From: an uncultured Fibrobacter sp.
Lineage (GTDB): Bacteria; Fibrobacterota; Fibrobacteria; Fibrobacterales; Fibrobacteraceae
NCBI RefSeq assembly: GCF_947166265.1
Contig: NZ_CAMVDO010000020.1
Coordinates: forward strand, 1 to 60,010
Direction: 5' to 3'
DNA: 60,010 nucleotides
A program made the position numbers and the translations under genes. The notes below the pieces were generated by a model. It worked only from the letters and a program-made list of their open reading frames with translations. It did no database searches and was not told where the DNA came from. Positions 7,942 to 14,907 of this stretch are shown one piece after another. Position 1 is the stretch's first letter; every line of letters begins with the position of its first letter.

Positions 7942-9521
7942 GCGAAGACATTTTAGCCAAAATCGTACGTATGCGCCGCGAAGATATTTCGCGGTTGGGT
8001 CTGAATTTCGGAATCGAGATTCCCGAAAAGCGCCGTGGCGGCCATACCGAATTTCTCGGGAACGCCGGGGCGATTCTTGAAGTCAAGCGAGCATCGCCTT
8101 CTAAAGGCGACATTGCGCCGGATTTGGATCCGGTGGCGTTAGCGATGACTTATGCCGAGGCTCATGCGCAGGCGGTTTCGGTGCTTACCGAAGGCAATTT
8201 TTTTAAGGGATCGCTCCGCGACTTGATTGCGGTTGCCGACTTGATGGAACGTCGCCGTCAGCAGGGCTTGCATGCGTGTGCCGTGCTTCGCAAGGATTTT
8301 CTCTTGTTCGAAGATGAAATCGACATTGCCTACCGCTGCGGTGCCGATGCCGTGCTCTTGATTGCGCGCATTCTGGATGACGAGCAGCTTGTACGCATGG
8401 CGAAGCGTGCGCAGTCTTTCGACATGCAGGCTTTCGTTGAAGTTCGTGAAAAAGACGACTTCCGCAAGCTGAAAGTCGTGACCGAAGCCCTTGGCGAATC
8501 TGCGGCCAAAACGATTGTCGCGGGAGTGAATTCTCGCGATTTGGCGACCTTCCATACGGACCCACTCGTGCCGGCGTCGGTGCGTAGTAAACTTCCGGCG
8601 AAGGCTGTTTTTGAATCTGGAATATTATGCCCGGCCGATGCGACTTATGCGCGCAATCTCGGGTTTACGGGAATCCTGGTGGGCGAGGCGGTCGCCAAGA
8701 ATCCGCCGTTAGCCAAAGAAGTGGTCGGTGCGTTTGAATCGGGCTCCGAAAATGCCCGTGGCAAGTTCTGGAAAAAGTTTGCAGAGCGCAAACAGCAGAA
8801 ACAAGCACGTCATTGCGAGGAACGAAGTGACGAAGCAATCCATGGCACAAATCGTCCGTTAGTCAAAATCTGCGGCATCACGCGCGAAGAAGACGGTCTA
8901 TTGGCTGCTGAACTCGGCGCCGATATGCTCGGCTTTGTATTCAGCACCACCAAGCGCCTCACCACCGAAGAATTCGTGCGCAACTTCAAAGAGAGATTGC
9001 TTCGCTCCACTCGCAATGACGTAGCGTGTCATCCTGAGCAAGCGCAGCGCGTCGAAGGATCACCACTCCTTGTGGGTGTCATCACCGATCCGGAATCTGC
9101 TGAAGGCAAAACTGCCATCAAGCTTGCCCGCGAAGGTGTGCTCGATGCAATACAGCTTCACGGCGTTGACCCGTCGAACTTAGCCGCGACGGCAATTCCT
9201 TACTATTGTGCTGCCCGCGTCGGCGAAGAATCCGATTTCGATAAGGTTGCGGCTCTCCGCAAGAATGGTGAACCCCGCATTCTCTTAGATGCGAAAGTCG
9301 AAGGGATCCCCGGCGGTACGGGCAAGACCATTCCCGAAAAACTGCTCCGCGAAAAAGCGGGTGAATTACCGCTCTGGCTTGCTGGTGGCATCACCCCGGC
9401 GAATGTCGCTGAGCTCGTTGGCAAATTTGCCCCCGAACTTATCGACGTTTCGAGTGGCGTCGAGGATGCCCCCGGAATCAAAAACAGCGAAAAGCTGAAA
9501 GCACTTTTCGCCGCATTATAG
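7938..9521 (+). CDS. trpCF: Bifunctional indole-3-glycerol-phosphate synthase / phosphoribosylanthranilate isomerase
   Basis: A 527-residue TrpC-TrpF fusion catalysing two consecutive steps of tryptophan synthesis: PRA to CdRP (TrpF) and CdRP to indole-glycerol phosphate (TrpC). TrpC (about 1-258) shows EVKRASPSKGDI, the VSVLTEGNFFKG segment, VLRKDFL and AGVNSRDL. TrpF (about 305-525) begins VKICGITREEDG, and has GFVFSTTKR, AIQLHG and WLAGGITPANV. The linker contains ARHCEERSDEAI and the TrpF domain contains RLLRSTRNDVACHPEQAQR: both are translations of palindromic intergenic-type repeats, inserted without breaking the frame. The second lies where TrpF normally has a short loop before its LLVGV strand. 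Coupled (ATGA) to the permease. Ends at a terminator. Confidence 0.93.
   Translation: MSEDILAKIVRMRREDISRLGLNFGIEIPEKRRGGHTEFLGNAGAILEVKRASPSKGDIAPDLDPVALAMTYAEAHAQAVSVLTEGNFFKGSLRDLIAVADLMERRRQQGLHACAVLRKDFLLFEDEIDIAYRCGADAVLLIARILDDEQLVRMAKRAQSFDMQAFVEVREKDDFRKLKVVTEALGESAAKTIVAGVNSRDLATFHTDPLVPASVRSKLPAKAVFESGILCPADATYARNLGFTGILVGEAVAKNPPLAKEVVGAFESGSENARGKFWKKFAERKQQKQARHCEERSDEAIHGTNRPLVKICGITREEDGLLAAELGADMLGFVFSTTKRLTTEEFVRNFKERLLRSTRNDVACHPEQAQRVEGSPLLVGVITDPESAEGKTAIKLAREGVLDAIQLHGVDPSNLAATAIPYYCAARVGEESDFDKVAALRKNGEPRILLDAKVEGIPGGTGKTIPEKLLREKAGELPLWLAGGITPANVAELVGKFAPELIDVSSGVEDAPGIKNSEKLKALFAAL
8808..8841 (+). repeat. Palindromic REP-like element inside trpCF linker
   Basis: CGTCATTGCGAGG...CGAAGCAATCC, a repeat normally found between genes. 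It is 34 bp here and is translated in frame as part of the TrpC-TrpF linker (RHCEERSDEAIH). Confidence 0.85.
8995..9021 (-). repeat. Inverted copy of the same REP-like element inside the TrpF domain
   Basis: GATTGCTTCGCTCC...GCAATGACG reads as the reverse complement of the 8808-8841 type. It encodes LLRSTRND. Confidence 0.85.
9028..9061 (+). repeat. Second REP type (GTCATCCTGAGC...GAAGGATC) inside the TrpF domain
   Basis: GTCATCCTGAGC followed by GCGCAGCGCGTCGAAGGATC encodes CHPEQAQRVEGS. The same type occurs between genes at 22.98, 38.22 and 55.15 kb. Confidence 0.85.
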
Positions 9522-9546
9522 CCTCTGTTAGAAAAATTTCAAACAA

Positions 9547-9574
9547 AAAAGATGGACTGTTTAGCCCATCTTTT
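9547..9574. terminator. Bidirectional terminator between trpCF and the convergent lipoprotein gene
   Basis: AAAAGATGG (9547-9555) pairs with CCATCTTTT (9566-9574) around a 10-nt loop; the A-rich left and T-rich right flank allow function on both strands. Confidence 0.75.
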
Positions 9575-9578
9575 CGTG

Positions 9579-10418
9579 TTAATTGTAGCTAATCCGAACA
9601 GTCCATTCTAGTTCAAAATCAGTTGCCATATTGTCGGATTGCATTATGGGTATGTTGACGTTCTTTCCTGCATCGCGAATAATGTAGCAGTAGTAAGAGG
9701 AGTGATCCACATTGCTTTCAATGAGGTTGCGTTCGAAAACCTTCGGACAAATGTCAATCTCGTTAACTCCGCCAGAGAAATCTTTTGTAAAATATTTGTG
9801 CCCGCTCCATGTACCGGCATCTTCTAGTTTGAATACCTCTGTTTTGACGGAATCCTTTAGAGTATAGTCCGCGTATGTTTTTATCACAAACGATATGCTC
9901 GGGTCTCCATCGCTGTAGTCACCCTCGTGTTTCTTTTGTTTTTCCCAGTTGTCTGTAAGCTGCCTGAACCAGGTTAGGTCTATTTCGACGGAGTACGCCC
10001 TATACAAGAAGGTTGATACATCGTCATCATAAATGGTTTCGTTTTTTGCACTAGAACTGTAATGATAATAAGAGCTGCTAAAAGCATAGCTTGAGCTAGA
10101 GCGGTAATAGGAACTGCTCGAAACGTGGCTTGAACTAGAACGGTAATAGGAGCTACTCGAAACATAATTGCACCGGAATCCATAGTTGCTGCAGCACCAC
10201 GAGTCCGAACGGTAACTTTCTCCGTAATAGCATTTGTCCGCTTCACTCATCTCGTCGTTTTGCTCTTCGTAGTCGTCAAAATCCCTATTGGCATGGTCTT
10301 CCATATCGTCTAGATTATCTTCTGCCATGCTGAATGCGTTCTCATCACTGCATGAAGATAGAAGGGCTGCAACAAATAATCCCATAGTGGATATTTTTAT
10401 CATTTTAAAAAAAGTCAT
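9579..10418 (-). CDS. Ser/Tyr-rich repeat lipoprotein, unknown function
   Basis: A 279-residue predicted lipoprotein: hydrophobic signal then LLSSC lipobox. Residues ~30-70 are acidic. Residues ~86-125 are low-complexity Ser/Tyr built on a 13-residue unit (VSSSSYYRSSSSH) repeated twice plus a degenerate third, visible in DNA as 39-bp imperfect tandem repeats around 10065-10165. The C-terminal ~150 residues form an unrecognised domain with Cys residues. Ser-rich linkers after a lipobox are common in Fibrobacter envelope proteins. The gene lies 10 bases after the barrel protein gene, so both are probably one operon. Confidence 0.7.
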   Translation of the reverse strand: MTFFKMIKISTMGLFVAALLSSCSDENAFSMAEDNLDDMEDHANRDFDDYEEQNDEMSEADKCYYGESYRSDSWCCSNYGFRCNYVSSSSYYRSSSSHVSSSSYYRSSSSYAFSSSYYHYSSSAKNETIYDDDVSTFLYRAYSVEIDLTWFRQLTDNWEKQKKHEGDYSDGDPSISFVIKTYADYTLKDSVKTEVFKLEDAGTWSGHKYFTKDFSGGVNEIDICPKVFERNLIESNVDHSSYYCYIIRDAGKNVNIPIMQSDNMATDFELEWTVRISYN

Positions 10419-10428
10419 TTATTCCTCT

Positions 10429-11469
10429 TTAAAAAGCGATATCCAAGCTTATTCGCCAAGACTTGGTCAACAGTTTGTAGTTCAAAATTTCGTTAGTGTA
10501 GGTGACTGCGTTAATCAATAGCATCTGCCACTGAATAGAAAGGTGACGTGTAAGTTCTAGGCCAAATCCTAAATAACCTAAAAATTCCCAATCTTCTTCT
10601 GTAAAGGCCGCGTCCGATTCGCCGACGTCATCGAAGTCGTAATAACGGGAAGTGTAGCTGTAGTAATCCCCAAGTTGTAAGGATACGTCGGCAGAGTAGT
10701 CAATCCATGCGTAGAGAGGTTTTCTGACATGAACATCAAGGCTGACATAAGGACTTAATACAAAGGGAATTCCGAATCTAAAGGTGAGAGGGATTTCGGC
10801 CATGATGTTGTGGTAATCAATCCAAACATCGTGACTGTAATTGTAGCGCTTATAACCTACACGAAAGTCACATTCCTCGATATCGTAACGTCCATGATGG
10901 TAGACAGTGTTCAGACCTAATTGAAAACTTCCTGCACTATAGAAATACCACCTTAGAAAAAAACCAAAATTCACGCCCATGTGGTCAAAGGGGGCATCGG
11001 TTTCCTCCACATCGAAATTTGCAACCGTCTCTTCCTGGAACTGTTCATAGCCCAAAGAAACGCCCCAATAGAAATTTCGCGGTTTCTTCTTTTCTGCGTT
11101 CTGGTCTTGTAGGGTTTTATAGTCTTCCTGCTGGGGAGGGAGTTCCTCAACGACTGCAACATTTTGATTCGCGTCCTGAATGGAGTCTGTTGATTCCACA
11201 GTGTCCGTTTTGACAAGGGTGTCTGCAGTTGCTACTTCAAGGGAATCCTGAATGGCGGGGGCTGCAGAGTCTGCAGGAGTTGTGTCTGGAGTGGCTAGTT
11301 CTTGCTTAAGTCCTTCGAGCATTGCGCTGCACTTGCAAAGCTTTTCAACTTTGACGCAAGATTCTCGACCACTGTCTTCGATGCAAGAAAAACATAGTTC
11401 TAAACAAGTGTCATCGGCAAAAATTTGGATGCTCCAAAATAGAATCAAGAAAAAAAGTTTCTTTTTCAT
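10429..11469 (-). CDS. Outer-membrane beta-barrel protein with Cys-rich N-terminus, unknown function
   Basis: A 346-residue exported protein. A signal peptide (MKKKLFFLILFWSIQIFA) is followed by a Cys-rich segment (six Cys within ~30 residues: CLELCFSCIEDSGRESC and CKC), a Thr/Asp/Ala-rich spacer (about 55-120) and a ~215-residue C-terminal half of alternating aromatic strands ending in ISLDIAF, as in small outer-membrane barrels. No named family recognised. The lipoprotein gene follows 10 bases downstream, suggesting the two products act together at the outer membrane. Confidence 0.65.
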   Translation of the reverse strand: MKKKLFFLILFWSIQIFADDTCLELCFSCIEDSGRESCVKVEKLCKCSAMLEGLKQELATPDTTPADSAAPAIQDSLEVATADTLVKTDTVESTDSIQDANQNVAVVEELPPQQEDYKTLQDQNAEKKKPRNFYWGVSLGYEQFQEETVANFDVEETDAPFDHMGVNFGFFLRWYFYSAGSFQLGLNTVYHHGRYDIEECDFRVGYKRYNYSHDVWIDYHNIMAEIPLTFRFGIPFVLSPYVSLDVHVRKPLYAWIDYSADVSLQLGDYYSYTSRYYDFDDVGESDAAFTEEDWEFLGYLGFGLELTRHLSIQWQMLLINAVTYTNEILNYKLLTKSWRISLDIAF

Positions 11470-11518
11470 ATTGTCTCTACGTGAATTGAATAGGCTGAAG
11501 TTTTAAATCCCTAGAATA

Positions 11519-12952
11519 TTATGGAATGTCGTTCGGCTTGATACCGTATTTACGGACGGCTTCGATATCGATAAGTTCTGCATCACCGGATTCAAAGTTC
11601 CCTGCTTCGACTTGTTCGTTGAATTTTTCGATGCCGGACTTGTTCGCTTGTGCAAAAGTCGATGAGCCTCCGATCATGGTGGTTTCTACAAAGTCAAGAA
11701 CGTTGCTGTTTTCTTCGGTGCGCCATCCGACAAAGGCGTGGTTAGGAATGTTTACGATCAATGGCTGCATTCCAAGTGCTTCTAGGACGGATGCGAAAAG
11801 GGCGGCGGTTTCGAGACACAGACCGTCGCGGCTGCGAAGGACTTCGATCGGGTAGTTGATTTTTTGTCCGAGACTTCCGGCACCGTTGTTCTGAAGGTAG
11901 GTGATTTTTCTTGCTTGCAGGACTTCGTAGACTGCCTTGACGACGCGCTTGGAACTTTCGGCGATGGTCTCGTCGTCGCTGTATTTCTGGTAAATCTTTA
12001 CGGATCCTTCGGGGAGCTTCTTCTTCAGGTCATTCAGAATATTCGGGATGGAATCCATGTTGGGGGTGACCCAAACTCCATACCACCAGTTCTTATTTTG
12101 AACGCCTTTAAGTTCCCATCCGTTGATTTGTACGGGGTGAAGCGTGGTCGGCTCGGATGCGGAGTAGAACAGAATTTCGTGGTCGTTCTCCAGGGCGTAG
12201 GCCTGAATTTGGATATTGGCTTGTTGGGGGGCGGTCAGTGTGACGGCCTTGCTCATGTCAAATGTCAGTGCGGGGGCGAAAATGTTCGCAGTATCGGGAT
12301 TTACGAACCCGGTGACGCTTCCCGTATCGGTCCAGTCTGTAATCCAGGCCTTGACCATGATCTTTTTCCAGTTGCAAGGAACGGATTTGTCTGACCTTGC
12401 TGCGCACTGGTTTCTGACTTTTATGGAGATAGGGACGGGATGTGGTTCGCCCTTGTCTCCGAGAAAATCTTTATACATCAGGGGATATTGGTTGGCGAAA
12501 GCCAAATAGATGTCTTCCTTGGTGGTCCACTTGAAGGCATCTAGTTGCCGAGTGACTGTTTGTGCGTAGATGTCCGCGTACACCTGATCGTAGAGTTCTT
12601 GGTAGAGCGAGTCGTAGTTCGCTTGATTGAGGCTGTCTAGCAGGGACTGTCGCGTAGAATCCATCCAGGCTGTACTGTAGGCGTTGTCGAAAAGAATCTT
12701 GTATATAGTGTCTACGTAGGGCTCGGCGTAGAGGGAATCCCAGAGGGTTTCGGTTGCGTCTTCGCGGATAGAGGAGAGTGAATCTCTGAGGTTGTCCGAG
12801 ATTTCGTCGCGGATAACCGTAGCCAGAGAATCCAGGTTTACCGGATCTGCATCGCGACCGTCGGCTCCATTTTCACCAGAGCAGGCGGCGAGGAAAGGGA
12901 GAACTCCCAGGGTGAGGAGGCTTGCAATGCCCAAGATTTGGTTCGATTTCAT
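11519..12952 (-). CDS. Transglutaminase-like lipoprotein
   Basis: A 477-residue protein. The start at 12952 is preferred over the longer frame (13000) because GGAGA precedes it and the signal peptide then begins cleanly; the lipobox is LAAC. An N-terminal stretch (about 40-155) rich in D-S-L repeats looks helical. The C-terminal third carries a transglutaminase-like triad: Cys in SRDGLCLETAALF, His in NHAFVGW and Asp in NVLDFVETT. Such domains act as cysteine proteases, cross-linkers or scaffolds; with an extracytoplasmic lipid anchor, action on envelope proteins is likely. Not obviously in an operon. Confidence 0.75.
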   Translation of the reverse strand: MKSNQILGIASLLTLGVLPFLAACSGENGADGRDADPVNLDSLATVIRDEISDNLRDSLSSIREDATETLWDSLYAEPYVDTIYKILFDNAYSTAWMDSTRQSLLDSLNQANYDSLYQELYDQVYADIYAQTVTRQLDAFKWTTKEDIYLAFANQYPLMYKDFLGDKGEPHPVPISIKVRNQCAARSDKSVPCNWKKIMVKAWITDWTDTGSVTGFVNPDTANIFAPALTFDMSKAVTLTAPQQANIQIQAYALENDHEILFYSASEPTTLHPVQINGWELKGVQNKNWWYGVWVTPNMDSIPNILNDLKKKLPEGSVKIYQKYSDDETIAESSKRVVKAVYEVLQARKITYLQNNGAGSLGQKINYPIEVLRSRDGLCLETAALFASVLEALGMQPLIVNIPNHAFVGWRTEENSNVLDFVETTMIGGSSTFAQANKSGIEKFNEQVEAGNFESGDAELIDIEAVRKYGIKPNDIP

Positions 12953-13046
12953 GTCGTCTCCGTTTTTGAAAAATTCTACTGCGGAGTTCGTCTTGTTCAA
13001 GGATGCAATCCAAACAAAAAAAGTGTGGAATCGCAGGTGCCCTAAA

Positions 13047-13164
13047 CAGCTGAGGTAACGACCAAGTAAACCTTATCGTCTAATAGGCACAAACGACCCA
13101 CACCACGGGGTGTGAGTAATCGGCCTTATTCCTAGACGATGAAATTTTGGTCGTTTTCCAGCTG
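13047..13164 (-). ncRNA. Long imperfect hairpin, probable structured RNA of unknown class
   Basis: Four nested complementary blocks: CAGCTG (13047-13052 / 13159-13164), AACGACCAA / TTGGTCGTT (13057-13065 / 13147-13155), ATCGTCTA / TAGACGAT (13075-13082 / 13133-13140), and an apical CACACC-acgg-GGTGTG (13099-13114). On the minus strand TTGACA lies at 13191-13196, so transcription would begin near 13160, exactly at the base of the hairpin; a run of seven T on that strand ends at 13016. I see no match to tmRNA, RNase P or SRP RNA. A 6S-like RNA is possible from the shape alone. It lies ahead of the transglutaminase-like gene, so a cis role is also possible. Confidence 0.45.
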
Positions 13165-13368
13165 TCCGAATAAGAGCGAACTCTAAACTATGTCAATGTA
13201 AATATAATTAAATGGTAGTGGGATTTCAAATTTTTAGAGGATTCAAAAACCGTGTAATGATGTAAATCACAGGGGGGGGATTGTCGGGTGTTTGCTCCAA
13301 ATGGCCTAACTCGGGCCGTTTTGTACAAATTATAAAAGAAATTTTTACAAAAATATTGCTCTAACCCG

Positions 13369-13397
13369 TTGACAATCAAAGACTTATTATGTATATT
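13369..13397 (+). promoter_or_regulatory. Promoter for leader element L1
   Basis: TTGACA (13369-13374), 17-nt spacer, TATATT (13392-13397); predicted start near 13404. This start excludes the ATG at 13389 as a translation start. Confidence 0.7.
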
Positions 13398-13403
13398 GGA
13401 GTC

Positions 13404-13531
13404 ATAAAGGTGAAATTGGCAATCCGCTTTGACGCTAGCGCCGCTATCGACGAGGTTCTCAAAGAAGGGATTCAGGCATTGCCATTTCATCAAGTGTTTA
13501 ACGGAAGACTCTCGCTGATCGGGAGTCTTTC
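13404..13531 (+). promoter_or_regulatory. Leader element L1 with terminator, sibling of the trp leader
   Basis: After the predicted start lies a possible leader frame from GTG 13410 reading VKLAIRFD. TGGCAAT (13417-13423) pairs with ATTGCCA (13478-13484); the 16-nt block ATTTCATCAAGTGTTT (13484-13499) follows, then a terminator stem GACTCTCG / CGGGAGTC (13508-13527) and TTTCTT. The same order, the same 16 nt and the same AIRF coding start are found in the trpB leader at 14746-14865. Unlike that one, the frame has no early stop and no amino-acid-run codons, and I find no clear antiterminator. Confidence 0.55.
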
Positions 13532-13544
13532 TTATATTTATGGC

Positions 13545-14714
13545 ATGAAAGATAAATTTTTGTCTAATTTGTTTTTGGGGGTGGCGATGGGAACCCTGAT
13601 ATGTGCTTGTGGAGATGATTCTTCTACTGGGCAGAATGCGAGTTGTAAGTGTGATTTTGAATTTAAAGAAAGTATCGCGGCTATGGATTGGGGGGATGAT
13701 ACGACGTATGTGTTCGGGCACAAGACTCCCGATGTGGATGCGGTGACGTCGTCCCTGGCTTATGCTGCGTTGATGCGTGCCATGGGGCATAATGCGGTTG
13801 CGAAGGTTTCGGGTCCTGTTAATCGAGAGACGGAGTTCGTTGCGAAACAGTTGGGATTTGAATTGCCAGATGAGATGGTGTCGGTGAAGCCTGGTACTAG
13901 GCTCATTTTGACCGACCATGCCGAGTATGTGCAGTCTGTTGACGGGGCGCATGAGGCGAAAATTCTGCAGATTATCGATCACCATACGCCGGGGGATATT
14001 GATGCGGATTCTTCTGCTTATGTGCGGCGAGAACTTTGGGGATCTACTTGTACGCTGATAAAGTATCTTTACCAGGAGGCTGGCGTAAAGTTGGACGATG
14101 AGGTGGCCAAAATCTTGCTCGCGGGGATTCTCTCCGATACGCGGAACTTGACCAAGGTAAATACGACCCGTGCGGATAGCGTTGTGCTTGGTGAGTTGAT
14201 GAATCAGCTTAAGATGTCCTCGGATAGCGTGCGGAGTCTTTTTAGGGGAATGTCTGACGCTTCACACGATATGAGCGGGATGACCGACAAGGAAATTTTC
14301 CTGGCGGATTATAAGGATTATACTATCGGCGGTTTTGATTTGGGTATCGCGAGTGAAAATTGGTATGACGATTCGACCAAGGATGAATTTTTTGAACGGA
14401 TGTTTGCAGTCATGCCGGAAATTGCCAAGGAAAAGGACCGTGATATTCTGTTGTCCAAGGTGGACTTGCATACGCTAAATTCGGATCCGGCGGCTTCGGA
14501 AGATAGCCTGTATTTGAATGCCGGTACCTATATTTTGTACTATGGGGTAGGCGATTATGCTGAAAAGGCGAAGAAAATCGCCGAAAGCGCATTCGGGGAA
14601 TCCGTGAAAGACGGAATTTGCTATTCTGCGGAAACGTTGAGCCGCAAGACGCACGTAGTACCCATGGTTACGGATGCAATAGAAAAAAATTCAGCTCAAC
14701 CCCTTGCCAAATAG
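13545..14714 (+). CDS. Lipoprotein family II (Mn-dependent) inorganic pyrophosphatase
   Basis: A 389-residue DHH/DHHA2 protein. The first ~25 residues form a lipoprotein signal (GTLICACGDD), then the catalytic domain: GHKTPDVDAVTSS (about 58-70), LTDHAEYV, IIDHHTPGDID with the DHH triad, and ILSDTRN. The C-terminal DHHA2 domain carries SRKTHVVP. These are the metal- and substrate-binding motifs of PpaC-type pyrophosphatases, which are normally cytoplasmic. A lipidated, exported form is odd: the substrate outside the membrane could be PPi or another phosphoanhydride. The start at 13545 is chosen because it gives the signal peptide; the frame is open to 13389 through leader L1. A TATATTTATGG sequence just before the ATG may be a second, very close promoter. 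Confidence 0.85.
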   Translation: MKDKFLSNLFLGVAMGTLICACGDDSSTGQNASCKCDFEFKESIAAMDWGDDTTYVFGHKTPDVDAVTSSLAYAALMRAMGHNAVAKVSGPVNRETEFVAKQLGFELPDEMVSVKPGTRLILTDHAEYVQSVDGAHEAKILQIIDHHTPGDIDADSSAYVRRELWGSTCTLIKYLYQEAGVKLDDEVAKILLAGILSDTRNLTKVNTTRADSVVLGELMNQLKMSSDSVRSLFRGMSDASHDMSGMTDKEIFLADYKDYTIGGFDLGIASENWYDDSTKDEFFERMFAVMPEIAKEKDRDILLSKVDLHTLNSDPAASEDSLYLNAGTYILYYGVGDYAEKAKKIAESAFGESVKDGICYSAETLSRKTHVVPMVTDAIEKNSAQPLAK

Positions 14715-14732
14715 AATTAGACTTCCTAAATT
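14704..14732 (+). promoter_or_regulatory. trp leader promoter
   Basis: TTGCCA (14704-14709), 17-nt spacer, TAAATT (14727-14732), overlapping the end of the pyrophosphatase gene; predicted start near 14739. Confidence 0.7.
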
Positions 14733-14745
14733 AGGGAACATGAAG

Positions 14746-14796
14746 ATGAATTCAGCAATCCGTTTCAACCGCTGGTGGTGGGGCTCTACTAAATAG
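14746..14796 (+). CDS. trpL: Tryptophan leader peptide (WWW)
   Basis: A 16-residue peptide, MNSAIRFNRWWWGSTK, with three consecutive Trp codons (14773-14781). GGGA lies 8 bases before the chosen ATG; an in-frame ATG also exists at 14740. Its stop overlaps the 5' arm of the antiterminator. Trp shortage would stall the ribosome on the TGG run and release the attenuator. Confidence 0.88.
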   Translation: MNSAIRFNRWWWGSTK

Positions 14797-14865
14797 AGTC
14801 CGTTTTGCTGATTTCATCAAGTGTTTGTAAAAGGCTTTCGGACTCACCGAAGGCCTTTAATTTTT
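14781..14865 (+). promoter_or_regulatory. Transcription attenuator of trpBA
   Basis: All four classical segments are visible. 1:2 is GGGCTCTA (14781-14788) with TAGAGTCC (14794-14801). 2:3 is GAGTCCG (14796-14802) with CGGACTC (14839-14845), the antiterminator. 3:4 is AAGGCTTTCGG (14831-14841) with CCGAAGGCCTT (14847-14857), an 11-bp terminator followed by TTAATTTTT. A stalled ribosome on the WWW codons covers segment 1, frees 2 to pair with 3, and allows read-through into trpB. An extra outer stem TCAGCAA (14752-14758) / TTGCTGA (14805-14811) and ATTTCATCAAGTGTTT are shared with leader L1. Confidence 0.87.
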
Positions 14866-14907
14866 ACCCCTCAACTACGAATTTTAACCCCAACCCCTCC
14901 GCTCAAA

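Noticed and set aside
8808-9061. Treating trpCF as a pseudogene because of the inserted repeats
   Set aside because: The frame is unbroken and all recognisable TrpC and TrpF motifs on both sides are intact.
13047-13164. Naming the hairpin 6S RNA, or an attC/retron element
   Set aside because: No diagnostic 6S bubble sequence, no integron R-box pairs and no reverse transcriptase or integrase nearby; only the shape suggests an RNA.
13389-13544. 52-residue N-terminal extension of the pyrophosphatase
   Set aside because: The ATG lies upstream of the predicted transcription start, the extension crosses a terminator, and the later ATG begins a normal lipoprotein signal.
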